64,000 nt of DNA from Streptomyces sp. NRRL F-6492 (GTDB lineage Bacteria > Actinomycetota > Actinomycetes > Streptomycetales > Streptomycetaceae), in the NCBI RefSeq assembly GCF_001280125.1, contig NZ_LGEG01000127.1:93111-157110 (forward strand), given 5' to 3'. Every line of letters begins with the position of its first letter. The first letter of the stretch is position 1. The position numbers were made by a program, and so were the translations under genes. Under the pieces are notes generated by a model that was given only the letters and a program-made list of their open reading frames with translations, did no database searches and was not told the origin of the DNA. Positions 44,807-53,493 of the stretch are shown here, one piece after another.

Positions 44807-46129
44807 ATGCCTGACGAGCCGAAGACCCTCGACCCCGCCGTCCGACCGGCCGCCACCGCCGGGGATTCTCCCGCACCCGACCGCGACCGCCCCGCCGCTA
44901 CGGCGCCCCCGGCCGCCCCGGCCCGCCGGTTCCTCGTCCCGGTCACCGTCGGACTCGTCCTGGCCGCGCTCAACCTGCGCCCCGCCATCACCAGCCTCGG
45001 CGCCCTCCTCGAAGAGGTCAGCGAAGGCCTCCACATGAGCGGCAGCGTCGCCGGCGTCCTCACCTCCGTACCGCCGCTCTGCTTCGCGGTCTTCGGCATC
45101 ACCGCCCCGCGCCTCGCCCGCCGCTTCGGCCCCGCCGCCGTCGTCTGCGCGGGCATGGCCGCGATCTTCACCGGCCTCCTCCTGCGGCCCCTCGCCGGCG
45201 GCACCGCCGGCTTCCTCGCCGCCAGCGCCCTCGCCCTCATGGGCATCGCCGTCAGCAACGTCCTGATGCCCGTCATCGTCAAGCGGTACTTCCCCGACCG
45301 CGTCGGCACCATGACCGGCCTCTACTCCATGGCGCTCGCCCTCGGCACCTCCGTCGCCGCCGCCGCGACCGTCCCCATGACCGAGGCGCTCGGCGGGGAC
45401 TGGCGCCTCGGCCTCGGCGTCTGGGCGGCCCTCGCCGCGCTCGCCGTCCTGCCCTGGCTCCCGCTCCTGCGCGACCGGGACGGCGCCGGCGCCCGCGTCT
45501 CCCGTACGGAGGCGAAGTCGGCGGCCGCCGTCCCGGCGCAGGCCGCCCCGCCGCGCGTCACCCGCAGCCGCACCGCCTGGGCCCTCGGTGCCTTCTTCGG
45601 CCTCCAGGCCACCGGCGCCTACATCACCATGGGCTGGATGCCGCAGATCTTCCGCGACGCCGGCGTCTCCGCCTCCACCGCGGGCGTGCTCCTCGCCGTC
45701 ACCATGGTCATGGGCGTCCCGCTCGCCTTCGTCATCCCCCGGCTCGCCACCCGCATGAAGACCCAGGGCCCGATCGTCGTCGCCCTCGCCCTGTGCGGCC
45801 TCGGCGGCTACACCGGCCTCCTCCTCGCCCCGGCCGCCGGAGCCTGGCTCTGGGCGGTCCTGCTCGGCGTCTCCAACTGCGCCTTCCCGCTCGCCCTCAC
45901 CATGATCGGCCTGCGCTCGCGCACCGGCGCCGGCGTCGTCCGCCTCTCCGCCTTCGCCCAGAGCGTCGGCTACCTCATCTCGATCCCCGGCCCCCTCCTC
46001 GTCGGCGTGCTCTACCAGCACAGCGGCGGCTGGGGGCTGCCCATCGCGCTCATGGGCGGGCTGATGGTGCCTCAGATGATCGTCGGAATCCTGGCCGGCC
46101 GGGACCGGACGGTCGAGGACGAATGCTGA
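44807..46129 (+). CDS. MFS transporter, CynX/NimT type
   Basis: A 440-residue protein with 12 predicted helices after a Pro/Ala-rich N-terminal tail of about 40 residues. The beginning of helix 1 (LVLAALNLRPAITSLGALL) and the FAVFGITAPRLARRFGP loop are typical of the cyanate/nitroimidazole (CynX/NimT) branch. Substrate cannot be set; control by the divergent GntR regulator is likely. A 38-residue partner gene follows closely. Confidence 0.9.
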   Translation: MPDEPKTLDPAVRPAATAGDSPAPDRDRPAATAPPAAPARRFLVPVTVGLVLAALNLRPAITSLGALLEEVSEGLHMSGSVAGVLTSVPPLCFAVFGITAPRLARRFGPAAVVCAGMAAIFTGLLLRPLAGGTAGFLAASALALMGIAVSNVLMPVIVKRYFPDRVGTMTGLYSMALALGTSVAAAATVPMTEALGGDWRLGLGVWAALAALAVLPWLPLLRDRDGAGARVSRTEAKSAAAVPAQAAPPRVTRSRTAWALGAFFGLQATGAYITMGWMPQIFRDAGVSASTAGVLLAVTMVMGVPLAFVIPRLATRMKTQGPIVVALALCGLGGYTGLLLAPAAGAWLWAVLLGVSNCAFPLALTMIGLRSRTGAGVVRLSAFAQSVGYLISIPGPLLVGVLYQHSGGWGLPIALMGGLMVPQMIVGILAGRDRTVEDEC

Positions 46130-46146
46130 GGTGCGAGACTGTTCCC

Positions 46147-46263
46147 ATGCCAGTCCTCGAACCCAATCCGCCGAACGGCCAGAAGAAGCTGCTCGCCGTC
46201 TTCGGCGCGATGATCGCCATCACCGTCGTCATCGGAGTCATCGCGTCCATCGCCGCCCCGTGA
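46147..46263 (+). CDS. 38-residue single-helix companion of the MFS transporter
   Basis: The protein is a short basic head (MPVLEPNPPNGQKKLL) followed by one membrane helix (FGAMIAITVVIGVIASIA). It starts 17 bases after the transporter stop. I recall a conserved Streptomyces family of such transporter-associated microproteins (called SGM_5486). It probably modulates or stabilises the MFS protein. Confidence 0.8.
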   Translation: MPVLEPNPPNGQKKLLAVFGAMIAITVVIGVIASIAAP

Positions 46264-46406
46264 CCCTCCGCCCGGGGGACAGCCCCCGCATCCCCTAGGG
46301 GGCGGGTCTCAGGGTCGAGTGGGTGGATCACCGGATGGGCCGCCGCCCCCGCGCTCCGTACGGTGGTGACGACGGCGAAAGCGGAGACCCACCCACGGAG
46401 GCGGCC

Positions 46407-46610
46407 ATGTCGGTCCGTACGCGCAGCGGCACCGGAACCACGGCGACCGGCGTCGACACCCGGCTGTCCTGGTGGGCCCTCGCCCTCCCGGCCGCCGCGT
46501 TCGTCGCCCTCCTGCTGCTCATGACCGGGCCGGGAGAGGCCCACGCGACCGGAGGAGACCCGACGGTCGGACGGTTCCTGGAGCAGGTCCGGCACACGCT
46601 GCCTCTCTGA
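46407..46610 (+). CDS. Small single-helix membrane protein of unknown function
   Basis: A 67-residue protein: a Ser/Thr/Gly-rich head, one helix (WWALALPAAAFVALLLLM) and an outward tail with TGGDPTVGRFLEQVRHTLPL. The ribosome binding site is GGAGGCGG. Not recognised; it precedes sixA by 35 bases. Confidence 0.65.
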   Translation: MSVRTRSGTGTTATGVDTRLSWWALALPAAAFVALLLLMTGPGEAHATGGDPTVGRFLEQVRHTLPL

Positions 46611-46645
46611 GTCGGAGCGGCCCGTTTCGTGCGAAGCTGTGGACC

Positions 46646-47164
46646 ATGAGCGTCGATACACCCCGCAGGATCGTGCTCCTCCGGCACGCGAAGGCAGACT
46701 GGCCCCAGGTGTCCGACCACGAGCGTCCCCTCGCCGAACGAGGCCGCTCGGACGCCCCCGTCGCGGGCCGCAAGCTCGCCGAGACCGGCATCGGCTTCGA
46801 CCTGGCCCTCTGCTCGACCGCCGTCAGAACCCGGGAGACCTGGAAGCTCGCCGTGCAGGAACTGCCGGAGCGCCCCAGGACCGTGTACGAGGACCGGCTG
46901 TACGAGGCCTCCCTCGGCGAGCTCATCGCCCTGCTCAACGACGTGCCGGACGAGGTCTCCGACCTCCTGGTCATCGGCCACAACCCCGGCATGCACGCCC
47001 TCGCCGACGCCCTCGCGGGCCGGGCCGAGGGCGACACCGCGGCCCGTATGAACCGCAGCGGCTTCCCGACCTCCGCCTTCGCCGTCCTCGCCTTCGACGG
47101 CTCCTGGAAGTCGGTGGAGCACGGCGTCGGCAGCCTCGTCGACTTCTGGACCCCGCACGACTGA
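46646..47164 (+). CDS. sixA: Phosphohistidine phosphatase, SixA type
   Basis: A 172-residue histidine phosphatase superfamily enzyme. The nucleophile is in LLRHAKADWP (RHxK), a second histidine is in VIGHNPGMHALA, and the acid/base region CSTAVRTRETW is present. SixA removes phosphate from phosphohistidine proteins of phosphorelays or the PTS. Substrate here is unknown. Confidence 0.9.
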   Translation: MSVDTPRRIVLLRHAKADWPQVSDHERPLAERGRSDAPVAGRKLAETGIGFDLALCSTAVRTRETWKLAVQELPERPRTVYEDRLYEASLGELIALLNDVPDEVSDLLVIGHNPGMHALADALAGRAEGDTAARMNRSGFPTSAFAVLAFDGSWKSVEHGVGSLVDFWTPHD

Positions 47165-47170
47165 CGGGCC

Positions 47171-47210
47171 CGCACCCCCTCCCGTACGCCCGCACCCCCT
47201 CCCGTACGCA
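47171..47210. repeat. Two-copy 20-base tandem repeat
   Basis: CGCACCCCCTCCCGTACGCC is repeated back to back with one final mismatch, just after the sixA stop and before the terminator. Confidence 0.85.
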
Positions 47211-47211
47211 C

Positions 47212-47246
47212 GAGGGCCCGGTCGTCCCCAGGACGACCGGGCCCTC
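47212..47246. terminator. Bidirectional terminator between sixA and serB
   Basis: A perfect 16-base inverted repeat, GAGGGCCCGGTCGTCC with GGACGACCGGGCCCTC, around a 3-base loop. Confidence 0.95.
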
Positions 47247-47271
47247 CTCGCCGTGGAGGTCCGCCCACGGC

Positions 47272-48501
47272 TCAGTGCAGCAGGTCCTCGCCGCCGTCCG
47301 CGGCCTCGACCTCCTCGCGCGTGATCCCGAGCAGATAGAGCACGGTGTCCAGGAACGGCACGTTCACCGCCGTGTCGGCCGCCCTGCGCACCACCGGCTT
47401 GGCGTTGAACGCCACCCCGAGCCCGGCCGCGTTCAGCATGTCCAGGTCGTTGGCCCCGTCGCCGATCGCCACGGTCTGCGCCAGCGGCACCCCCGCCTCC
47501 GCCGCGAACCGGCGCAGCAGCCGCGCCTTGCCCGCCCGGTCCACGATCTCCCCGGTGACCCGCCCGGTGAGCTTCCCGTCCACGATCTCCAGGGTGTTGG
47601 CCGAGGCGAAGTCCAGCCCCAGGCGCTCCTTCAGGTCGTCGGTGACCTGGGTGAACCCGCCGGAGACCACGCCCACCTGGTAGCCGAGCCGCTTGAGCGT
47701 ACGGATCAGGGTCCGCGCCCCGGGCGTCAGCCGCACCTCGGCGCGCACCTTGTCCACCACCGAGGCGTCGAGCCCGGCAAGGAGCGCCACCCGCGCGTGC
47801 AGGGACTGCTCGAAGTCCAGCTCGCCGCGCATCGCGGCCTCGGTCACCTCGGCGACCTTGTCCTCACAGCCCGCGTGCGCCGCGAAGAGCTCGATCACCT
47901 CGTCCTGGATCAGCGTCGAGTCGACGTCCATGACGACGAGCCGCTGGGCGCGCCGGTGCAGACCGGCGGAGACCACGGCCACGTCGACCCCGATGGTGTG
48001 CGCCTCGACGGCGAGCGCGGTCCGCAGCGGCTCGGTCTCGCAGCCCGAGACCGCGAACTCGACCGCCGTCACCGGGTACTTCGCGAGGCGGAAGACACGG
48101 TCGATGTTGCCGCCGGCCTCCGCGATCCTGGCCGCTATGGCCGCCGTCTGCTCCGCCGTGAGCGGGTTGCCGAGCACGGTGACGTGCGAGCGCCCCTCGC
48201 CCCGGGGGCGGTTGTCGCCCGTGCCGGAGATGATCTCGGCCTGGAGCTTCAGCGACTCGGCCCAGCTGTGCACGGTCGCCCGGAGCTCGCCCTGCGAGGC
48301 GACGGTCGGTTCGGTGACGAGCGCGCACAGGACGAGGCGGCCGCGCGAGACGACCTGCTCGATGTCCACGACGTCGACGGAGTAGGCGGCGAGGGTGTCG
48401 AAGAGTCCCGCGGTGATCCCGGGACGGTCCTTCCCGAAGATCTTGACGAGAAGGGTGGGAACGTCCGAGGGGGGAACGTCTGAGATCTGCGATGCGCTCA
48501 T
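47272..48501 (-). CDS. serB: Phosphoserine phosphatase with two N-terminal ACT domains
   Basis: SerB makes serine from phosphoserine. The 409-residue protein has two ACT-like regulatory domains at the start (TLLVKIFGKDRPGITAGLFD and SHVTVLGNPLTAEQTAAI) followed by a HAD phosphatase: MDVDSTLIQDEV (nucleophile Asp), VVSGGFTQV, and GDGANDLDMLNAAGLGVAF. ATG at 48501 begins SASQISDVP. It ends over the strong bidirectional terminator and is divergent from the FHA/ABC gene. Confidence 0.95.
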   Translation of the reverse strand: MSASQISDVPPSDVPTLLVKIFGKDRPGITAGLFDTLAAYSVDVVDIEQVVSRGRLVLCALVTEPTVASQGELRATVHSWAESLKLQAEIISGTGDNRPRGEGRSHVTVLGNPLTAEQTAAIAARIAEAGGNIDRVFRLAKYPVTAVEFAVSGCETEPLRTALAVEAHTIGVDVAVVSAGLHRRAQRLVVMDVDSTLIQDEVIELFAAHAGCEDKVAEVTEAAMRGELDFEQSLHARVALLAGLDASVVDKVRAEVRLTPGARTLIRTLKRLGYQVGVVSGGFTQVTDDLKERLGLDFASANTLEIVDGKLTGRVTGEIVDRAGKARLLRRFAAEAGVPLAQTVAIGDGANDLDMLNAAGLGVAFNAKPVVRRAADTAVNVPFLDTVLYLLGITREEVEAADGGEDLLH

Positions 48502-48711
48502 GGTGGTTCCCACCGTATCGGGGACCGCGCGCCCCCCGACCCCCCGTCCCGCGTACCGGACACCCGGGTGCCCGGGAGGCTCCTCCGGCCCCCGTCCCGC
48601 GTCCCGACTTTCGGAGAGGGGACCGGGCCTGAAATAGTTCCCCCCGGATGTTCGCCATCCCTGGACTCCCCGCGACGGGGGTACATCGGGGGACAAGTAG
48701 TGGGGCATGGA

Positions 48712-51261
48712 GTGCCAGAACTCGTACTGGAATTGAATGGAAGGACCTGGACCCTCGATCCGTCCAGGTCGTACACCGTGGGCCGGGACCCGCAGGGCGA
48801 CCTGGTCATCGACGACGCCAGGGTCTCGTGGCGCCACGCCACGATCAGCTGGGGCGGCCGGAGCTGGGTCATCGAGGACCACGGCTCCACGAACGGCACG
48901 TTCGTCCGGGGGCAGCGGATCCACCAGATGGAGATCGGCCCCGGCTCGGCCGTCCACCTGGGCAACGCGAACGACGGCCCGCGGCTGAATCTCGCCGCCG
49001 GAGCCCGGGCCGGGCAGCAGCCCCAGCCCCAGCAGGCCGCGCAGCAGCCGGCCCGGCCCGTCCCGGCCCACCAGGCCGCGGAGCAGGCCGAGTGGGTCAC
49101 GCACCAGGCGCCGCCGCAGCACCAGCAGCCGCACCAGGCACCGCCGCAGCCCGGCTGGCAGCAGCAGCCCGCGCAGCCCCAGGTCCCGCACCAGCAGGGG
49201 CCCGGGCACGGTCACCCCGGCGTCGCCGCGGGGGCGTCGTCGGCCTACTCCGACCGCAGCCCCACCACGTTCCACGAGCTCTCCCTCGGCCGCGTCATGC
49301 GCATCGGCCGTGCCCTGGAGAACGAGCTGGTCGTCTCCGACCTCCAGGTCTCGCGGAACCACGCCGAGTTCCACGCGACGCCCGACGGGCGCTTCGAGAT
49401 CCGCGACCTCGGCTCGCACAACGGCACGTACGTCAACGGCCAGCCGATCCCCAAGGGCGGCACGGCCCTCCTGGGCCCGCAGGACATCGTCGGCGTCGGC
49501 CACTCGACCTTCCGGATCGTCGGCGGCCAGCTGGAAGAGTTCGTCGACACCGGTTCGGTCTCCTTCTCCGCCCGCCACCTCACGGTCACGGTCGACGGCG
49601 GCAAGCAGATCCTCAAGGACGTCACCTTCGGCGTCCCGGAGAAGTCGCTGATCGGCGTCATCGGCCCGTCCGGTTCCGGCAAGTCCACGCTCCTCAAGGC
49701 GCTGACCGGCTACCGCCCGGCCAACGAGGGCGACGTCCTCTACGACAACCGGAGCCTCTACAAGCAGTTCGCCGAGCTGCGCCAGCGCATCGGTCTGGTC
49801 CCGCAGGACGACATCCTGCACAAGGAGCTGACCGTCCAGAAGGCGCTGCGCTACGCGGCCAAGCTCCGCTTCCCCGGCGACACCGCGACCGCCGAGCGCG
49901 AGGCCCGCATCGACGAGGTGCTGCGCGAGCTCAAGCTCGACATCCACAAGGAGAAGAAGGTCACCTCCCTCTCCGGTGGCCAGCGCAAGCGCGTCTCCGT
50001 CGCCCTGGAGCTCCTCACCAAGCCCTCGCTGATCTTCCTGGACGAGCCGACCTCCGGTCTCGACCCGGGCATGGACCGCGACGTCATGCAGCTGCTGCGC
50101 GGCCTCGCGGACGACGGCCGCACGGTCCTCGTCGTCACCCACTCGGTGGCCGAGCTGGGCCTGTGCGACAAGCTGCTCGTGATGGCGCCCGGCGGCTCGG
50201 TGGCGTACTTCGGCCCGCCGGAGGAGGCGCTGAACTTCTTCGGCTACTCCACCTGGGCCGACGTCTTCTCCGCCTTCGAGAACTACCGCGAGTACGACTG
50301 GGCGGGCCGCTGGAAGGGCTCGCAGCACTACCAGATGTACGCCGCGGACATCGACGCCGTCGCCGCCCAGCCCGTCCAGGTGCCGCAGCGGGCGATGTCC
50401 CGTCCGCCGAAGCCGCAGGGCTGGGGCTCCCAGCTGTGGACCCTGATCCGCCGCTACGTCTCGGTGATCGCGTCCGACAAGGGCTTCCTGGGCCTGATGG
50501 TGATCCTGCCGGCGGTCCTCGGCGCGGTCTCGGTCGTCATCCCGGCCGACTTCGGCCTCGGCTCGCCGACCCCGCCGTCCCGCTTCAACGGCGACGCCGG
50601 AACGATCATGCTGATCCTCGCGGTCGGCATGTGCTTCAGCGGCGCCGCCAACTCGGTCCGCGAACTGATCAAGGAACGGGTCATCTACGAGCGGGAGCGC
50701 GCCACCGGCCTCTCCCGCTCCGCGTACCTGATGTCCAAGGTCATCGTCCTCGGCCTGATCACGGCCTTCCAGGGCGTCATCATCTGCGGCATCGGCTTCT
50801 CCACCCGGGCGCTGCCCGAGGAGGGCCTCTTCATGCCGCCGGCCGTCGAGCTGTGCGTCCAGGTCATCGCCCTGGGCCTCACCTCGATGATGTTCGGCCT
50901 GGTCATCTCCGCGCTCGTGAAGACCGCCGAGAAGACGATGCCGCTCCTGGTGATGTTCGCGATCGTCCAGGTCGTCTTCACCGGCATCCTGTTCCAGGTG
51001 TACGGCTCGCCCGGCCTGGAGCAGTTCGCCTGGCTGATGCCGTCGCGCTGGGGCATCGCGGGCGCCGGCACCACCCTCGACCTGGGGCGCCTCATGCCGC
51101 CGTGGGACCCGAAGAACCCCACGGACACCGACCCCCTGTGGGAGCACACGGTCGGCCAGTGGAGCCTGGACCTCGGCGTCCAGCTCCTGATGGCGGCCGT
51201 CTTCTGCGTGGTCGTGGCGCGGCTGCTGCGCCGCCACGAGCCCGAGGTCATGCGCAAGTGA
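48712..51261 (+). CDS. ABC transporter with two N-terminal FHA domains (ABC-2 type)
   Basis: An 849-residue fusion. First FHA domain: GRDPQG (residues 24-29), SWRH (39-42), STNGT. A Gln/Pro/His-rich linker follows (about 102-180), then a second FHA (GRALENELVVSDLQVSRNHAEF, GSHNGTYVNG). An ABCG-like ATPase domain comes next (GPSGSGKSTLLKAL, LSGGQRKRVSVALELL, FLDEPTSGLD) and six C-terminal helices of the ABC-2 type. FHA domains bind phospho-threonine, so the transporter is likely controlled by a Ser/Thr kinase (not in this window). Cargo unknown. GTG start at 48712. Confidence 0.93.
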   Translation: MPELVLELNGRTWTLDPSRSYTVGRDPQGDLVIDDARVSWRHATISWGGRSWVIEDHGSTNGTFVRGQRIHQMEIGPGSAVHLGNANDGPRLNLAAGARAGQQPQPQQAAQQPARPVPAHQAAEQAEWVTHQAPPQHQQPHQAPPQPGWQQQPAQPQVPHQQGPGHGHPGVAAGASSAYSDRSPTTFHELSLGRVMRIGRALENELVVSDLQVSRNHAEFHATPDGRFEIRDLGSHNGTYVNGQPIPKGGTALLGPQDIVGVGHSTFRIVGGQLEEFVDTGSVSFSARHLTVTVDGGKQILKDVTFGVPEKSLIGVIGPSGSGKSTLLKALTGYRPANEGDVLYDNRSLYKQFAELRQRIGLVPQDDILHKELTVQKALRYAAKLRFPGDTATAEREARIDEVLRELKLDIHKEKKVTSLSGGQRKRVSVALELLTKPSLIFLDEPTSGLDPGMDRDVMQLLRGLADDGRTVLVVTHSVAELGLCDKLLVMAPGGSVAYFGPPEEALNFFGYSTWADVFSAFENYREYDWAGRWKGSQHYQMYAADIDAVAAQPVQVPQRAMSRPPKPQGWGSQLWTLIRRYVSVIASDKGFLGLMVILPAVLGAVSVVIPADFGLGSPTPPSRFNGDAGTIMLILAVGMCFSGAANSVRELIKERVIYERERATGLSRSAYLMSKVIVLGLITAFQGVIICGIGFSTRALPEEGLFMPPAVELCVQVIALGLTSMMFGLVISALVKTAEKTMPLLVMFAIVQVVFTGILFQVYGSPGLEQFAWLMPSRWGIAGAGTTLDLGRLMPPWDPKNPTDTDPLWEHTVGQWSLDLGVQLLMAAVFCVVVARLLRRHEPEVMRK

Positions 51262-51282
51262 CCGGCTGACCACATGCCGCGA

Positions 51283-51310
51283 GGGCGGCACCCCGTACGG
51301 GGTGCCGCCC
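51283..51310. terminator. Bidirectional terminator
   Basis: GGGCGGCACCCC and GGGGTGCCGCCC flank GTAC, between the FHA/ABC gene and the convergent transglycosylase gene. Confidence 0.92.
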
Positions 51311-51330
51311 TTCGGCGTACCGGTGCGCGA

Positions 51331-52107
51331 TCAGTACGCGCTGTTGACGTTGTCCATCGAGCCGTAGCGGTCGGCGGCGTAGTTGCAGGCCGCGACGATG
51401 TTGGCGACCGGGTCGTACAGGTCGAACTTGGTGCCCTTGACGTGGTACCGCTCGAAGGTCGGCTGGATGACCTGGAGCAGACCCTTCGAGGGGATGCCGT
51501 TGATGGCGTTGATGTCCCAGTTGTTGATGGCGCGGGGGTTGCCGCTGGACTCCCGGATGATGTTGCGGTGAATGCCCGCGTAGGTGCCCGGGATGTCGTG
51601 CTTGTCCATGATGAACAGCGCCTCGCGGATCCAGCCGTCGAGGTTGTTCGCGAAGACCGGGGCGCGGGTGACGGAGCGGTTGGCGGCGGCCTTCTCGGCG
51701 GCGCGCTTCGCCGCGGCGGCCTTCGCCTTGGCGGCGGCCTTCGCCTTCGCCGCGGCCTGGGCCTGGGCGACGGACTTGGCCTTCGCGGCCTTGGCCTCGG
51801 CGGCGGCCTTCGCCTGGGCGGCGAGGTTCGCCTGCGCCTTGGCCTCCTGCTGGGCCTTGAGGCCGAGCGCGGTCTGCTGCTCGTTGAGGCCGGCGGCCAG
51901 CGCCTTGGCCTGGGTGCTGTTCGCGTTGTAGGACCACGCGACCTTGTGCGTACCGGAGAGAGCCTGCGGCTCGGTCTCGGTGGAGCCGTTGCCGGGGACC
52001 AGGGAGAGCGTGAGGGCCGCGGCGCCCAGAGCGGCGACGCCGGCGATCGTGGCCTTGTGGGTCTTCTTCAGACCACGACGACTGTGGCCAGGGGTGTTCG
52101 CAGACAT
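51331..52107 (-). CDS. Secreted lytic transglycosylase with SLT domain
   Basis: A 258-residue exported cell-wall enzyme. The N-terminus is a signal-like helix after KKTHK (TIAGVAALGAAALTLSLVPG). Residues 70-145 are an Ala/Lys/Gln-rich coiled coil. The C-terminal SLT domain has the catalytic Glu in HRNIIRESSGNPRAINNWD and the GIPSKGLLQVIQPTF motif. These enzymes cleave peptidoglycan glycan strands. A promoter with ideal spacing lies upstream and a structured region beyond it. Confidence 0.92.
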   Translation of the reverse strand: MSANTPGHSRRGLKKTHKATIAGVAALGAAALTLSLVPGNGSTETEPQALSGTHKVAWSYNANSTQAKALAAGLNEQQTALGLKAQQEAKAQANLAAQAKAAAEAKAAKAKSVAQAQAAAKAKAAAKAKAAAAKRAAEKAAANRSVTRAPVFANNLDGWIREALFIMDKHDIPGTYAGIHRNIIRESSGNPRAINNWDINAINGIPSKGLLQVIQPTFERYHVKGTKFDLYDPVANIVAACNYAADRYGSMDNVNSAY

Positions 52108-52186
52108 GCAGGACTACCTCTTCGAATCGCTGGGGGTCGCTCCGGCCGGGGGCGGCACACGCCTCACTCGGCGGCGACGGATGCAA

Positions 52187-52215
52187 TTCTTAGCGGCAGC
52201 AAAATCTGCTGGCAA
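52187..52215 (-). promoter_or_regulatory. Candidate promoter of the transglycosylase gene
   Basis: On the minus strand, TTGCCA (52215-52210) and TAAGAA (52192-52187) are exactly 17 bases apart, a good match to the main sigma factor pattern. The start codon is about 75 bases beyond. Confidence 0.65.
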
Positions 52216-52225
52216 AGGTGTGACG

Positions 52226-52336
52226 TACGAAGCCGGGTAGTGGATCGGGGGGTCGGAGGTAGGTCGTCAGCTGTCCCCTGTGCCCGTTTTTCTCCGTCCT
52301 TATCCGACCTTAAGGTCTCCACTAAGAGGCTTCGTA
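52226..52336. repeat. Three nested inverted repeats (possible structured RNA or operator array)
   Basis: Three pairs occur in nested order: TACGAAGCC (52226-52234) with GGCTTCGTA (52328-52336), TAGTGGA (52238-52244) with TCCACTA (52318-52324), and GGTCGGA (52251-52257) with TCCGACC (52303-52309). Gaps on the two arms are similar (3 and 6 bases; 3 and 8 bases). The apical loop is about 45 bases. Confidence 0.65.
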
Positions 52337-52398
52337 AGTGACGTGGGTCCTATGCGGCGCCTCACACGGCGACGGTGGCGAACTCACCCCGCGTTGCG

Positions 52399-53493
52399 TC
52401 AGCAATGCGCACAGTGAGCCGTCTCCTCCGGAAGGAGGAGATGGACGTCCCCGAACTCGTGCCAGAGGTAGCGGTCCCTCACCGCCGCGGCGTACGCGCC
52501 CCGCAGCGCCGCCCGCCCGGCGACGGCCTCCAGCATCAGCAGGTGCGAGGCCTCCGGCTCGTGCAGCCCGGTGAGCAGCCCGTCCACGACCCGCACGCCC
52601 CGCGCGGGCGTCACGACCAGCCCGGTCCACCCCCGGGCGCCCCGCACCGAAGCGCCGACCGCGGCCGACTCCAGCGCCCGCACCACCGTCGTCCCCACCG
52701 CGACGACCCGGCCGCCGCCGGCCCTCGCCGCGTTCACCAGGGCCGCCGTCGCCGCCGGAACCTCGAAGCGCTCCGGGTACGGCGGCTCGTGCGCCTCCGC
52801 CGACGCCACCCCCGTGTGGAGGGAGAGCGGGGCGATCCGCACGCCCCGGGCCTCCAGCTCCGCCACCAGCGCCGCCGTGAAGGGCCGGCCCGCGCTCGGC
52901 ATCTCCGCCGAGCCCGCGCCGTCGGGGAAGGGGCGCGCGAAGACCGTCTGGTACGCGGACAGCGGCTGGTCCCGCTCCGTGTACCCGTACCGGATCGGCC
53001 GCCCGTACCGCCCGAGCAGCCCCGGCACGTCCCCGCACGGCCGCGCCCACCACAGCCGCCCGCTCCCCGGCGTCAGCGGCCCCGCCAGGACCAGCCGCGC
53101 CCCTCCCGGCAGCCGTACGACCGCCCCCGCGGGGCCGCCCGCACGCGGGCGCGTACTGCCCGAAGGCTCCGGCGACCGCAGCTCCACCGCCCACCGCCCG
53201 TCGTCGCCCCGCGTCGAGAAGTGCACCACCACCGGCTCCCCGCCCGGCTCCGGCCCGAGCCGCCCGTCCACCGCCGCCGCCAGCGTCGGCGACGTGTTGA
53301 CGACGAGCACGTCCCCGGCCCGCAGCAGCGACGGCAGCTCCCGGAAGGCGTGGTGCGACACCGCCGCGCCCCGCGACACCAGCAGCCGCACGTCGTCCCG
53401 GCCGCGCCCCGGCCCCCGCTGCTCGGCCGGCACCCGCGCCGACAGCTCCTCCGGTACGCGCAGCCCCTCCAGGCCGTCCGCCACCACGCTCAT
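52399..53493 (-). CDS. QueA-like S-adenosylmethionine:tRNA ribosyltransferase-isomerase
   Basis: A 364-residue protein resembling QueA, which transfers ribosyl from SAM to a queuosine precursor on tRNA. Segments include RDDVRLLVSRGAAVSHHAF, LRAGDVLVVNTSPTLAAAV (usual LxxGDxLVxNxT), YQTVFARPFPDGAGSAEMPS (usual YQTVYAxxxGSxAAPTAGLHF), and GTTVVRALES. The usual PTAGLHF core is altered to PSAGRPF, and the protein is a diverged paralogue. It may not make queuosine; no other que genes lie here. ATG overlaps the stop of the SDR gene (ATGA). Confidence 0.8.
   Translation of the reverse strand: MSVVADGLEGLRVPEELSARVPAEQRGPGRGRDDVRLLVSRGAAVSHHAFRELPSLLRAGDVLVVNTSPTLAAAVDGRLGPEPGGEPVVVHFSTRGDDGRWAVELRSPEPSGSTRPRAGGPAGAVVRLPGGARLVLAGPLTPGSGRLWWARPCGDVPGLLGRYGRPIRYGYTERDQPLSAYQTVFARPFPDGAGSAEMPSAGRPFTAALVAELEARGVRIAPLSLHTGVASAEAHEPPYPERFEVPAATAALVNAARAGGGRVVAVGTTVVRALESAAVGASVRGARGWTGLVVTPARGVRVVDGLLTGLHEPEASHLLMLEAVAGRAALRGAYAAAVRDRYLWHEFGDVHLLLPEETAHCAHC

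Noticed and set aside
47272..51291. A 1339-codon leftward frame fused upstream of serB
   Set aside because: The upstream part is antisense to the FHA/ABC gene; only the serB part, from ATG 48501, has homology.
52120..52345. ydaO-type c-di-AMP riboswitch upstream of the transglycosylase gene
   Set aside because: One stretch (ACAGCTGAC) faintly resembles the class, but the conserved cores are missing and the best promoter is downstream.
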